Assembly (NCBI GenBank): GCA_947494435.1
Contig: CANLUY010000002.1
Span: 62,001-126,000, forward strand
DNA: 64,000 nt
Origin: an uncultured Litoreibacter sp.
GTDB taxonomy: Bacteria > Pseudomonadota > Alphaproteobacteria > Rhodobacterales > Rhodobacteraceae
Reading direction: 5' to 3'
A program made the position numbers and the translations under genes. The notes beneath the pieces are model-generated. The model ran no database searches. It was not told the DNA's origin and saw only the letters and a program-made list of their open reading frames with translations. Shown piece by piece: positions 55,235 to 64,000 of the stretch; position 1 is the first letter of the stretch; the number at the start of each line of letters is the position of its first letter.

Positions 55235-55411
55235 CGTCAGCACATATATGTGAGCCGTCGTAACATATACTTGCAACGGAAACCCAGCGCTCCCACGTTT
55301 AAGAAAACATTAAGATGCACAGGTTATGTGCGCGGTGAAATCTTGAAATTGAACTGATCTGTTCATATTTCTTAATCAACGAAGAAACTGACCTCTAAGG
55401 GGGGCAACGAC

Positions 55412-56308
55412 ATGGCTAATTACGCAAATCTTCCCGCACCAAGCCCGGAGCAGGGCCTGAACCGTTATATGCAAGAAATTCGGAAATTCCCGATGCTGGA
55501 ACCCGAAGAAGAGTACATGCTGGCGAAGCGCTGGGTTGAAGAAGAAGACACAGAAGCGGCGCATAAGATGGTGACATCTCACCTGCGTCTCGCGGCCAAG
55601 ATTGCTATGGGCTATCGCGGCTATGGCTTGCCGACGGCTGAGGTGATTTCCGAGGCGAATGTCGGCTTGATGCAGGCCGTGAAGAAGTTTGACCCTGAGA
55701 AGGGGTTCCGCCTCGCGACCTACGCGATGTGGTGGATCCGCGCGTCTATCCAGGAATATGTCCTGCGCTCTTGGTCGATGGTGAAATTGGGCACGACGTC
55801 TGCTCAGAAGAAATTGTTCTTTAACCTGCGCAAAGCAAAGAACCGGATCGGCGCGCTGGAAGAGGGTGATTTGCGTCCGGAGAACGTGGCGAAAATCGCT
55901 TCTGATTTGAATGTGACCGAAGATGAAGTGATCTCCATGAACCGGCGGATGTCTGGTGGGGATGCGTCTTTGAACGCCGTGATCTCTGCTGACGGCGAAG
56001 GAGCCACACAGTGGCAGGATTGGCTCGAAGATGAGGATGCGGATCAGGCATCGGACTATGAGGCCAAGGATGAGCTGGAAAGCCGTCGTGAATTGTTGGC
56101 TGAGGCCATGGGTGTGCTGAATGATCGGGAGAAAGACATCCTGATGCAGCGCCGCTTGGAAGAGAAGGCAGTGACGTTGGAAGAGCTTTCGGGTCAGTAC
56201 GACGTCAGCCGTGAGCGTATCCGCCAGATCGAAGTTCGCGCGTTTGAAAAGTTGCAAAAGCGGATGCGGGAACTGGCGGCTGAAAAAGGCATGCTCGCCA
56301 CAGCTTAG
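55412..56308 (+). CDS. rpoH: Heat-shock sigma factor RpoH
   Basis: The 298-residue sigma-32 has region 2 (AHKMVTSHLRLAAKIAMGYRGYG, RLATYAMWWIRASIQEYVLRSW), the RpoH box (QKKLFFNLRK), and region 4 ([26 protein letters not shown]). It directs heat-shock transcription. An AT-rich leader of about 175 bases precedes it. A terminator follows. Confidence 0.95.
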   Translation: MANYANLPAPSPEQGLNRYMQEIRKFPMLEPEEEYMLAKRWVEEEDTEAAHKMVTSHLRLAAKIAMGYRGYGLPTAEVISEANVGLMQAVKKFDPEKGFRLATYAMWWIRASIQEYVLRSWSMVKLGTTSAQKKLFFNLRKAKNRIGALEEGDLRPENVAKIASDLNVTEDEVISMNRRMSGGDASLNAVISADGEGATQWQDWLEDEDADQASDYEAKDELESRRELLAEAMGVLNDREKDILMQRRLEEKAVTLEELSGQYDVSRERIRQIEVRAFEKLQKRMRELAAEKGMLATA

Positions 56309-56355
56309 GCAGGTAAGGCCTGAATTCGGCCCTAACTCGGTCATGAAAACTTGAA

Positions 56356-56390
56356 ATGCGTAGCAGAGGGATCTGCTGCGCATTTTGTTT
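56356..56390 (+). terminator. Rho-independent terminator after rpoH
   Basis: ATGCGTAGCAGA (56356-56367) pairs with TCTGCTGCGCAT (56372-56383), one G-U pair, followed by TTTGTTT. Confidence 0.85.
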
Positions 56391-56419
56391 ATTTGGTGGA
56401 TCGGGAGAAGGGATTTGGA

Positions 56420-57418
56420 ATGACGAAGAAACATCCTGCCGACGCGATTCAGGAGTTGTTGAAGACCAAAATTACATCGGGAAATATGACGTCGCTGACA
56501 GATAGTGCTGATCTGGTTGAGGGCATAAACGACATTTTGCATGACCCCGCCTTGGTCGAGGCTTTGGCCGGTCTAGAGGGCGAACAAGCTGCCGCGTTGC
56601 AGGAAGCGATGACGCATGCCGTGAAGATGGAGGCGTTAACCAAGCAGATGGTCGAGGCGGAGGAGGCTGGTGACGTTGCGGCGATGGAAAGCTTGCTTGC
56701 CGAGTTTCAGAACTTGTCAGGCGCCGAGTCTATCAAGCCGGAGGTCTATCCCGCGCCATATGATGCAATCCAAGATGCAATTGATGACGGTGACCTTTCC
56801 GCATTAAAGGAAGCGTTGTCGGAGAAGCCCGATCTGAACAAACCTCTTGGCAAATATGAGAGCGTTCCACTTGCATGGGCGATGACGAGCTTCGGTGAGA
56901 AGCGGTTGGAGATTGCGCGGATGCTCCTCGAACATGGGGCGGACGCGGCATTTGCAACATCTGAAGGCTACACAGCGCTGCACTCTCTGGTCGATAGTCC
57001 GGATCGAGAGGACACGGTTGCGTTGATCGACCTGTTGCTCGCAAAAGGTGCGCCGATTGAAGCTTTGCAGACCTATGAATGGACACCTCTTTTGGCTGCT
57101 GTGATGGAAGGGACGCCCTTGGTCATGGAGGCATTGCTGTCCCGCGGTGCCAATGTGCATGCACGCTTCACACAAGCCTCAATGCCGGTTTTTTCGCGCG
57201 GGTGCACTGCTATGATGGTTGCAGCGGCGGAACCCGACAAGATCAGGCTTTTGCTTGCATATGGCGCCGATCCGGCAGGGTCGCATGACGATGGACGGGG
57301 CTTTAACGCCTATGCGGATGACATCGCGACGGAGGTCGGTTATGACCCGCATAGTCAGGACTACAGATTCCGGGTCGAAGAAAGTCGGGCGTTGATCAAC
57401 GCTGCTCGGTTGAACTAG
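56420..57418 (+). CDS. Ankyrin-repeat protein
   Basis: The 332-residue protein has a helical N-terminus (about 1-110) and then several ankyrin-type units (GYTALHSLVD, LLLAKGAPIEALQTYEWTPL, MEALLSRGANVHAR, RLLLAYGADPAG). There is no signal peptide. It likely binds a partner protein; no partner is obvious nearby. The ATG at 56420 follows AAGGG. Confidence 0.85.
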   Translation: MTKKHPADAIQELLKTKITSGNMTSLTDSADLVEGINDILHDPALVEALAGLEGEQAAALQEAMTHAVKMEALTKQMVEAEEAGDVAAMESLLAEFQNLSGAESIKPEVYPAPYDAIQDAIDDGDLSALKEALSEKPDLNKPLGKYESVPLAWAMTSFGEKRLEIARMLLEHGADAAFATSEGYTALHSLVDSPDREDTVALIDLLLAKGAPIEALQTYEWTPLLAAVMEGTPLVMEALLSRGANVHARFTQASMPVFSRGCTAMMVAAAEPDKIRLLLAYGADPAGSHDDGRGFNAYADDIATEVGYDPHSQDYRFRVEESRALINAARLN

Positions 57419-57468
57419 GCGCTACATCTGCCTAGCCTGCGCCGATGGCACAGCAGAAAGAGGCGGAT

Positions 57469-58431
57469 ATGGAACCGGTCAATTGGGGCATTTTGGGCGC
57501 AGCGAAATTCGCGCGGGAGCATATGGCACCGGCGATCCATGCCGCCAAGGGCGCAAGGTTGGCAGGGATCGCATCTCGGTCCGGTGATATCTCCGGTTTT
57601 CAAGCTTTCGCACCGGATGCACAGGGCTTTGAAAGCTATGATGCTTTGTTGGCCTCCCCTGAGATAGACGCGGTCTACATCCCGCTGCCCAACACTTTGC
57701 ATGTCGAGTGGGCGTTGAAAGCGATGGACGCGGGTAAACATGTGCTCGTCGAAAAACCTCTGGCAATGAAAGCGGATGAATTCGACGCGGTGATCGCTAA
57801 ACGTGACCAGACCGGGCTGCTTTGCGCTGAGGCCTATATGATCATTCACCACCCGCAATGGCAGCGCGCGCGGGAGATTGTGCAGTCCGGCGGCATCGGT
57901 AAGTTGCGCCATGTCAGTGCGCAGTTTTGTTACAACAACGCTTCTGATCCGGGAAATATCCGAAATAAACCCGAAACGGGCGGCGGTGGCATTCCGGATA
58001 TCGGGGTCTATACGTTTGGCTCAACACGCTTTGTGACGGGTCAGGAGCCTGTTGATATCGACGCACATATTACGTGGGAAAACGGTGTCGACGTGAAAGC
58101 AGAGGTCAACGCGCAGTTTGACGGGTTTAGCTATCAGTCGATGGTGTCGATGCGGCTGGCGAATTATCAGGAAGTGCTTTTTCTGGGGGACGCCGGTCAT
58201 GTAAAGCTGACCGCGCCATTCAATCCTTTGGTCTATGGTGGGGCGGTTCTTTACCACGGTGACGCCGCGGGCAACATTACGGCTGAGAAGTTTCCCGGTG
58301 CCAACCACTACGTTCTGCAGGTTGAGGCGTTCGGCCGGTCGGTTCGCACTGGCGAGGCCTATCCTGCAACACTGGAATTTGCCAAAGGAACGCAAGCGAT
58401 GATCGACCGGGTTTTTGAGGCAGCCGGTTAG
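57469..58431 (+). CDS. Gfo/Idh/MocA family oxidoreductase
   Basis: The 320-residue enzyme has the Rossmann start NWGILGAAKFAREHMAPAIH and the EKPLAMKADE motif with catalytic Lys. The family oxidises or reduces sugars and cyclitols. The substrate is unknown. The ATG at 57469 follows AGAGG. Confidence 0.9.
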   Translation: MEPVNWGILGAAKFAREHMAPAIHAAKGARLAGIASRSGDISGFQAFAPDAQGFESYDALLASPEIDAVYIPLPNTLHVEWALKAMDAGKHVLVEKPLAMKADEFDAVIAKRDQTGLLCAEAYMIIHHPQWQRAREIVQSGGIGKLRHVSAQFCYNNASDPGNIRNKPETGGGGIPDIGVYTFGSTRFVTGQEPVDIDAHITWENGVDVKAEVNAQFDGFSYQSMVSMRLANYQEVLFLGDAGHVKLTAPFNPLVYGGAVLYHGDAAGNITAEKFPGANHYVLQVEAFGRSVRTGEAYPATLEFAKGTQAMIDRVFEAAG

Positions 58432-58796
58432 AGGCCCAGTTCGGCGCGCAGCTTCTTGGTCAGCTTCTCCACCGCCATATCGTATGACGCTTTAATATGG
58501 TTTTTCAGCTCTTCATCAGACAGCCCGGGTTCAGCATAATGCTGGACCCATTTCATGCCTCTTGAGGCAAGATAGGGCGCAGGTCTGATCCCCGGCATAT
58601 CCGGCAGAATTTCCCATCCCATGTCGGAGACTTTGAAGGTAAATGCCGGTGCGTCATCCGCCCAACCACAGACCGCAAAGAGCTTGCCGCCGACCTTCCA
58701 CACATCTGAATTGCCCCACTGCACGATATGTGTCGTGGCTTTGAGCGAGGCGCAGTAGGAGTTGAAGTCTTCGCGGGTCATGGTCGGTCTATTCAA
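58428..58796 (-). CDS. MmcQ/YjbR family protein
   Basis: The 122-residue product has the MmcQ pattern (REDFNSYCASLKATTHIVQWG, DVWKVGGKLFAV, GIRPAPYLASRGMKWV). Function unknown; a CyaY-like DNA-binding fold is known in relatives. Ends overlap with the Gfo/Idh/MocA gene by 4 bases. An ATG at 58781 is an alternative start. Confidence 0.88.
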   Translation of the reverse strand: MNRPTMTREDFNSYCASLKATTHIVQWGNSDVWKVGGKLFAVCGWADDAPAFTFKVSDMGWEILPDMPGIRPAPYLASRGMKWVQHYAEPGLSDEELKNHIKASYDMAVEKLTKKLRAELGL

Positions 58797-58916
58797 GCGC
58801 GGTTTGCTGCGAGAGGAAAGCGGAATGTCAGCAGTGAGCCCTTAGCAGACATGAGTCAACATGTGGCAACGACGCGCCTCTCGTCGACCAGACAAAGCTC
58901 CACATGCAATGTGAAT

Positions 58917-59384
58917 TCAGTGTTTCCGCAATAGGATGTTGAAGCTGTCCTGAAGCTCTCTCATGTTCTCGGTAGCGATATCCTCGGTAGCCGCTAACAT
59001 GGCTTCATAGAGCTCTGAACGCACACCAACACCGGTGAATTCATCCAGCATTCTCAGAAAAGTACCGCGATGCTGAGGACTGTTTGCAATCCGAGACAAA
59101 AGAATACCAAGCCAATCTTTGGAGCCGATCTTTTGTGAATAAATGCCGCTCAAAAGCTCCTTAAAATAGACTTTGGTGTCGAAGCTTTCGATTGCGTGCA
59201 GTACAGACCAGAATGCTTCTTCGTATGCGAACCCGTCGCGGAAGATACCAAGCAATGGTTGGATGATATCTGGGTCCTTGAGCGCGTATAAGTCTTCGAG
59301 CAACTCGTCGAAGCGTCTTATATCAAATTCTTTGCGGTCGAGTTCGGCATTCATTTGGGCAATGTAGTCAATAATGCTTGTCAC
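58917..59384 (-). CDS. Orphan Imm30-like immunity protein
   Basis: The 155-residue helical protein has the shape of Immunity protein 30: IIQPLLGIFRDGFAYEEAFWSVLHAIESF and DWLGILLSRIANSPQHRGTFLRML. Imm30 proteins usually protect against a neighbouring polymorphic toxin. No toxin gene is seen. The GTG at 59384 follows GAGGAGG at five bases; a TTG further upstream is not needed. Confidence 0.55.
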   Translation of the reverse strand: MTSIIDYIAQMNAELDRKEFDIRRFDELLEDLYALKDPDIIQPLLGIFRDGFAYEEAFWSVLHAIESFDTKVYFKELLSGIYSQKIGSKDWLGILLSRIANSPQHRGTFLRMLDEFTGVGVRSELYEAMLAATEDIATENMRELQDSFNILLRKH

Positions 59385-59569
59385 GTGTTCCTCCTCATTC
59401 GAGGACCAAGACGTACTCAATAGCGCTCGATCGGCAAGGTCTGCTCCGTCACGCAGATTGTGAATTCCGTTCGTTCGAGTTTTTGCACTTGCAGCGAATG
59501 GCGGCTCTCACGGGCCGCGCCGCAGCATCTTGACCCAATGGTGAAGGTCCGCAATGGGCCGTCCTCAAA

Positions 59570-59848
59570 CTAGCGTGGGGTAGGGCGGGCAACCGATGCT
59601 GCGCCTGCTCCGATGGCCGCTTTGAGCCCAAAGTCTCGAATGCTGCGTTTTAACCAAATTGCTGCAAAGCAAAGAAAAGCCGACGTTGGAGCCAACCATA
59701 CAATCGCAAATTGGAACTTGCCTAAGATCGTAGCGTGGGCGATTCGCCAACCGTCTTGGGCGGAGGATTTGAAGTATTTTCGAGGCCGTGCCTGCCTCCA
59801 AAAGTGTAGACTAGCTTGTTCTAATTGACCCGCGGACTTGAGATTCAT
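59570..59848 (-). CDS. Possible small membrane protein overlapping the codA end
   Basis: The 92-residue frame includes one hydrophobic segment (FAIVWLAPTSAFLCFAAIWL). It starts inside the codA coding region in another phase, with no strong ribosome site. It may be a degraded remnant. Low confidence. Confidence 0.22.
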   Translation of the reverse strand: MNLKSAGQLEQASLHFWRQARPRKYFKSSAQDGWRIAHATILGKFQFAIVWLAPTSAFLCFAAIWLKRSIRDFGLKAAIGAGAASVARPTPR

Positions 59849-61109
59849 CCACTGTTAAGCCTGCCCGGTCGGGCAGTGCTAAATTGTATTGAAGGGGATT
59901 CGATTGCGAGATTAGTTGTCCGTGCCGGAATACGGCAAGCCGATGCGCGCGCAGACGGATGGCTTCGATCTTATCTTTCGCCTGGAGAATCACGAAATGC
60001 GCATCGCATCCTTTGGACAGGCCATACCCCTCCAGGCCCATGATCTCAGCTGAATTGCCGGTGACCGCGTCAAAGCACCAGCCCATATCAGCGCGGCCGG
60101 AGAGTTGTCCCACATGCAGCCCCATGAATGCCACGTCCAACATGTCCGCCTTGCCCAGTGAATACCACGGGTCCATCACGCAGTCGGAGCCAAAGCCAAC
60201 CATGATCCCGGCGTCGCGCAGCTCGCGCACCCGGGTTTGGCCGCGCCGTTTGGGATATGTGTCGTGCCGGCCTTGCAACATGATGTTGATCAGCGGGTTG
60301 GGGATAGCGTGAACACCAGCCTCAACCATCAGCGGGATCAGCTTGGAGACATAGTAGTTGTCCATGGAGTGCATCGAGGTCAGGTGCGATCCCGCCACGC
60401 GGCCCTGCAGCCCAAGACGTTGTGTTTCATAGGCCAGCGTTTCGATGTGGCGGCTGTGGGGGTCATCGCTTTCATCGCAATGCATGTCGACCATCAGCCC
60501 GCGTTTTTCGGCGATTTCACACAACAGGCGTACGCTTTCGGCGCCATCCACCATGGTCCGTTCGAAATGCGGGATGCCGCCGACCACATCCACACCCATA
60601 TCGAGCGCACGTATTGTGTTGTTCATCGCAGTTGGGTCGCGCAGAACGCCGTCTTGCGGAAACGCCACGAGTTGCAGGTCAAGGTAGTCTTTGACCTTCT
60701 CGCGCACCTCCAGCAGCGCTTGCACGCCTTTCAATTCGTCATCGCAAGTATCCACATGGCTGCGGATCGCGCCGATACCCTTGGTAACCGCCAGATCGCA
60801 ATAGCGCATCGCGCGTTCGACGATATCATCGACGGACTGGATCGGTTTCAACTCACCCCACAGCGCAATGCCTTCGAGCAATGTGCCAGACACATTCATG
60901 CGTGGCGTACCCAGTGACAGCGTCGCGTCCATGTGGAAATGCGGATCGACAAAAGGTGGGGACACAAGGTTTCCGCCTGCATCCACTGTCTCTTTCGCCT
61001 CGGCCGTGATCCCCGCCTCTACTGCGGCGATTTTGCCATCCTTACAGCCAATATCGACGCCGGATTGTCCGTCACTCGTAGTCGCGTTTTTGACGATCAG
61101 ATCGAACAT
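59811..61109 (-). CDS. codA: Cytosine deaminase-like amidohydrolase
   Basis: The 432-residue enzyme has the CodA motifs VDPHFHMDATLS (metal HxH), MHCDESDDPHSRH (His and Glu) and GSDCVMDPW (Asp). It would deaminate cytosine to uracil or act on a close amino-heterocycle. The gene follows a nucleoside-type ABC importer on the same strand, with 22 bases between, consistent with a salvage operon. Confidence 0.88.
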   Translation of the reverse strand: MFDLIVKNATTSDGQSGVDIGCKDGKIAAVEAGITAEAKETVDAGGNLVSPPFVDPHFHMDATLSLGTPRMNVSGTLLEGIALWGELKPIQSVDDIVERAMRYCDLAVTKGIGAIRSHVDTCDDELKGVQALLEVREKVKDYLDLQLVAFPQDGVLRDPTAMNNTIRALDMGVDVVGGIPHFERTMVDGAESVRLLCEIAEKRGLMVDMHCDESDDPHSRHIETLAYETQRLGLQGRVAGSHLTSMHSMDNYYVSKLIPLMVEAGVHAIPNPLINIMLQGRHDTYPKRRGQTRVRELRDAGIMVGFGSDCVMDPWYSLGKADMLDVAFMGLHVGQLSGRADMGWCFDAVTGNSAEIMGLEGYGLSKGCDAHFVILQAKDKIEAIRLRAHRLAVFRHGQLISQSNPLQYNLALPDRAGLTVDESQVRGSIRTS

Positions 61110-61131
61110 GGAATCCCCTTTTTGTGGTGCA

Positions 61132-62076
61132 TCATCGTTGCCCCTTGAACCAAGGGGTCAGCAGGGCGCGTGGATAGTCGGCAGACCGCGCCGCGATGAC
61201 AAGGGCGATGATGGACAGAATATAAGGTGCCATCAGGAAAACTTGCCCTGGCACCAACGCGCCCATTTCAGTTTGCAGCCGCACTTGCAGTGCGTCGAAA
61301 GCGCCAAACAAAAGCGCACCCAGCAGGGCCTTGCCCGGTCGCCAGCTGGCAAAGATCACCAGCGCAATGCAAACCCAACCGCGCCCGTTGACCATGCCAA
61401 AGAAGAAGGCGTCAAAAGCGCTCATCGTCAGGAACGCGCCCCCAAGCGCCATCAAGGCGGACCCAGCCACAATAGCGCCCATGCGCAGGCTATAGACAGA
61501 CAAACCCTGCGCATCCACACTGTCGGGATTGTCACCCACGGCCTTGATCGCCACGCCAAGCGCAGTGCGGTTCATCACATACCAGACCAGTGCAACCATC
61601 AGCAGCGCCAGCCATGTCAGTGCAGTTTGCTGGAACAGGACCGAGCCAATGAAGGGCAAGTCTGACAGGATAGGGATATCAAGCGCGCGAAACGGTTCGA
61701 TGCGCGGCGGTGAAGACACATCAGGCAAAGCGGTCCGATATGTGTAGTAACTGACCGAGTTCGCAAACAGCGTGATCCCAAGGCCAGAGACGTGTTGGGA
61801 CAGGCCCAAGGGCACCGTCAGTATGGCATGCAGTAGCCCAAAGAACGCGCCAGCCAAAGCCGCTACCAAAACGCCACCCCAAAGTCCAGCGCCCAGCCAA
61901 ACAGCCATCCATCCGCACATCGCACCGACGACAAAGATGCCTTCGATCCCGAGGTTCAAGACACCGGCACGCTCGCAGATTAGCGCGCCGAGTACGCCAA
62001 AGATCAGGGGCGTCGCAATGCGCAATGACGCAGCCCAGAAGCTGTCGGTCATCAGAATGTTCAGAAGGTCCATCAT
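61132..62076 (-). CDS. BMP-type nucleoside ABC transporter permease 2
   Basis: The 314-residue membrane protein is a branched-chain/ribose-type permease (FGVLGALICERAGVLNLGIEGIFVVGA). It resembles YufQ/NupQ. Its start overlaps the upstream permease's stop (ATGA). It forms the importer with the other permease and the double-ATPase; no periplasmic binding protein gene is in the window. Confidence 0.88.
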   Translation of the reverse strand: MMDLLNILMTDSFWAASLRIATPLIFGVLGALICERAGVLNLGIEGIFVVGAMCGWMAVWLGAGLWGGVLVAALAGAFFGLLHAILTVPLGLSQHVSGLGITLFANSVSYYTYRTALPDVSSPPRIEPFRALDIPILSDLPFIGSVLFQQTALTWLALLMVALVWYVMNRTALGVAIKAVGDNPDSVDAQGLSVYSLRMGAIVAGSALMALGGAFLTMSAFDAFFFGMVNGRGWVCIALVIFASWRPGKALLGALLFGAFDALQVRLQTEMGALVPGQVFLMAPYILSIIALVIAARSADYPRALLTPWFKGQR

Positions 62077-63140
62077 GCTGTGGCCCCCTTGGTGCGCAAG
62101 ATGCGGTACTTGGCCAGAAACCCGCCAACCAAGACGCAGAGCAGTGACATGGAAACAACCAGATCGGCAAGAAAAGACGATACGCCCATGGCGCGGCTCA
62201 TACTGTCAGCACCAACGAAGACTGACGCGATAAAGAGGGCCGCGATTACAACACCAACTGGCGACAAGCCCGCCAGCATCGCAACGACGATCCCCGTGTA
62301 GCCAAACCCGGGGGAAAGATCAGCCGTCAGATACCCCTTTAGCCCGGCCACTTCGGACACACCCGCGAGCCCTGCCAGCGCGCCAGAGATCGCTGCTACG
62401 CCAAACAAGGAGCGGCGCACATTGATGCCTGCGTGCCGGGCTGCAGCCGCATTTTCACCAACCGCCCGCAATTTGAACCCCCAGACGGACCGCGCCAACA
62501 TGAACTGCGCAATGGCTGCCAGGACAAGCGCAAGGATCAGCCCTGAATGCACCCGCATTCTGTCCATCAGTGGCGGCAGCATGCCCTGGTCCAGTACCGG
62601 TGCCGATTGCGGCCACCCCAATCCCATGGGGTCTTGTAGTGGGCCTTCAAGCATCATCTGAAGAAAGATCAGAATGGTGAAGTTCAGCAGCAAGGTCGTT
62701 ACAACTTCATCTGCGCCAAAGCGCACTTTCAGATAGGTCGGTGCCATCATTCCTGCAGCCCCGGCTGCTGCGCCCAGGACGATGATCAGCGGCAATAGCA
62801 GGAGGCCAGAAATGTCGAGCACCCCAGACCCAATGGCGACCGCTGCCATAGCGCCTAGATAAAGCTGTCCTTCGGCCCCGATATTCCAAAGCTTGGCGCG
62901 AAACGCCAAAGCGGCAGCTAGCCCGGTGAATATCAACGGCGTTGCGCGCGTCAGCATTTCGGACACGGCAAAGACCGATCCAAAAACACCTTTGATCATC
63001 TCGCCATAGGCGGTGATCGGGTTTGCCCCGGCGGCCAGCAAGGGAATGGCCGCAAAGGCGAGTGAGATGACAGCCGAAAGGATAGGAATACCAAAGGCAA
63101 ACGCGCGGGACGGGTTTTCGCGCGGCTCAATACGGATCAT
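62073..63140 (-). CDS. BMP-type nucleoside ABC transporter permease 1
   Basis: The 355-residue membrane protein has the same family core (LAFRAKLWNIGAEGQLYLGAMAAV and NAAAARHAGINVRRSLFG). It resembles YufP/NupP. ATGA overlaps occur at both ends, indicating coupled translation. Confidence 0.88.
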   Translation of the reverse strand: MIRIEPRENPSRAFAFGIPILSAVISLAFAAIPLLAAGANPITAYGEMIKGVFGSVFAVSEMLTRATPLIFTGLAAALAFRAKLWNIGAEGQLYLGAMAAVAIGSGVLDISGLLLLPLIIVLGAAAGAAGMMAPTYLKVRFGADEVVTTLLLNFTILIFLQMMLEGPLQDPMGLGWPQSAPVLDQGMLPPLMDRMRVHSGLILALVLAAIAQFMLARSVWGFKLRAVGENAAAARHAGINVRRSLFGVAAISGALAGLAGVSEVAGLKGYLTADLSPGFGYTGIVVAMLAGLSPVGVVIAALFIASVFVGADSMSRAMGVSSFLADLVVSMSLLCVLVGGFLAKYRILRTKGATA

Positions 63141-64000
63141 GCCGGTTCTCCTGCCATCATGAGGCCGATTAGCTCACGGTCATGGTTGACAGCCTCAACA
63201 AGATTTCCATCGCGGATCACCACGATCCGGTCAGCAAGGCCCAGAATTTCGTCAAGATCTTCCGAGATCAGAACAACGCCTGCACCGCGCTCGCGGGCTT
63301 CCAACAAGCGCCGACCGACCTCTGCCGCAGCGCCCATATCAAGGCCGCGCGTGGGTTGGTTTGCAAGGATGAGCCGGGGGGAGCGTTCAAAAACACGCGC
63401 GAGGATCAGCTTTTGAATATTCCCGCCTGAAAGTAATCTGGATGCCGCCGTCACGCCAGGGCCGCGCACGTCATAGGCCTTGGCAAGCCTTTCGGCATTG
63501 GTCTGAATGGCGTCACGCTTTAGCAATCCGCGTGTTTGAATGGCCGGGTCATCAAGCCGTTCGATCACCATGTTTTCCGCAACGCTCATCGCGCCGACGA
63601 TGCCTTCGTGATGGCGGTCTTCGGGGATGCGCCCGATACCCGCTTTGACCATCGCGCCCGGGCTTGGTTTCGGCACGTCTTGCCCGTCCACCGATATCGT
63701 CCCAAAGCTCGGTTGCGCGAGCCCGGAAATCACATTGGCCAGCCCGCTTTGTCCGTTGCCGGAGATGCCAGCGATGCCAAGAATTTCGTGGGCGTTTACT
63801 GTCAGATTGATGGCGTTGAGCGTATCGCGCTTAGCACGGCCTTCCACCGATACGTTCGACAGCTTCAGCACAGGCGCGCCGGGGGCCATGTCGCTGCGGG
63901 CCACCTTGGGTGTATCCGCCCCGACCATCATGCGCGCGATGACTTTTTCATCCGCGTCTTTGGTGGCCATCTCGCCAACTTTTTTACCGTGGCGCAGAAC
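63137..64000 (-). CDS. BMP-type nucleoside ABC transporter ATPase, C-terminal part (runs off window)
   Basis: The visible 287 residues are the second half of a duplicated sugar/nucleoside-type ATPase. They show the second nucleotide-binding domain with GISGNGQSGLANV (degenerate Walker A), RIPEDRHHEGIVGAMSVAENM, LSGGNIQKLILARVF, QPTRGLDMGA and the H-loop segment. The frame continues beyond base 64000 without a stop, so the start and first ATPase half lie outside. Confidence 0.88.
   Translation of the reverse strand, partial: VLRHGKKVGEMATKDADEKVIARMMVGADTPKVARSDMAPGAPVLKLSNVSVEGRAKRDTLNAINLTVNAHEILGIAGISGNGQSGLANVISGLAQPSFGTISVDGQDVPKPSPGAMVKAGIGRIPEDRHHEGIVGAMSVAENMVIERLDDPAIQTRGLLKRDAIQTNAERLAKAYDVRGPGVTAASRLLSGGNIQKLILARVFERSPRLILANQPTRGLDMGAAAEVGRRLLEARERGAGVVLISEDLDEILGLADRIVVIRDGNLVEAVNHDRELIGLMMAGEPA

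Noticed and set aside
1-64000. CRISPR array, prophage, insertion sequence
   Set aside because: No regular direct repeats with spacers, no transposase or phage structural genes were seen.

Overview
The window looks like chromosomal DNA of an alphaproteobacterium of the Rhodobacteraceae (Roseobacter group). The support is the gene content: a BDAG-ordered heterotetrameric sarcosine oxidase, the dnaG-rpoD pair, an rpoH-type sigma factor, a ribE-ribBA-ribH-nusB cluster, MmcB, DUF6324- and DUF6476-like small proteins, a VPLPA-CTERM protein, and a tRNA-His with the alphaproteobacterial A73 form lacking an encoded G-1. No rRNA, phage, plasmid, insertion sequence or CRISPR array was seen, and most genes are housekeeping or generic metabolic.

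Layout. 0-16 kb: an ABC exporter broken by an in-frame amber codon, a two-domain SnoaL-like protein, a VPLPA-CTERM exported protein, a small ParB-like protein, lepA, a solo LuxR-type regulator, a VOC-Dabb fusion, a roughly 350-nt gene-free stretch that looks like a structured non-coding RNA, then small conserved proteins, an alpha/beta hydrolase, pirin, a 3-hydroxyisobutyrate dehydrogenase-like enzyme and glutamate dehydrogenase. 16-19 kb: three Tad-type pseudopilin or adhesion genes. 19-24.5 kb: soxBDAG. 24.5-31.4 kb: dnaG, rpoD, SRPBCC protein, yjbQ, nrdR, ribD.

31.7-39.3 kb is a capsule region: a UDP-glucuronate-epimerase-like enzyme, a PPP-type phosphatase with an altered metal motif, kpsC, a Wza/KpsD-like export lipoprotein and kpsS, plus two paralogous small secreted proteins built on a 28-residue NDSAAER repeat. 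It sits between ribD and ribE and so splits the riboflavin genes. 39.4-43.2 kb continues ribE, two unknown proteins, ribBA (with a degenerate RibA half), ribH and nusB.

43-53 kb holds a PilJ-like secreted protein, a LysE-type exporter, an exported 'aggregation factor core'-like protein, a ClpP-like membrane protein translationally coupled to a coiled-coil membrane protein, a cNMP-EAL phosphodiesterase, a phytanoyl-CoA dioxygenase, rpiB, an ArsR-SRPBCC pair with twin operator-like sites, and mmcB. 53-59.4 kb: GNAT, tRNA-His, DUF6476, rluD, rpoH, an ankyrin protein, Gfo/Idh/MocA, MmcQ/YjbR and an orphan Imm30-like protein. 59.8-64 kb: codA with a BMP-type nucleoside ABC importer that runs off the right edge.

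The least explained elements are the candidate RNA at about 9.4-9.75 kb, the NDSAAER repeat proteins beside the capsule genes, and the ClpP-like/coiled-coil membrane pair. Family names are from recognising motifs by eye; no database search was run.
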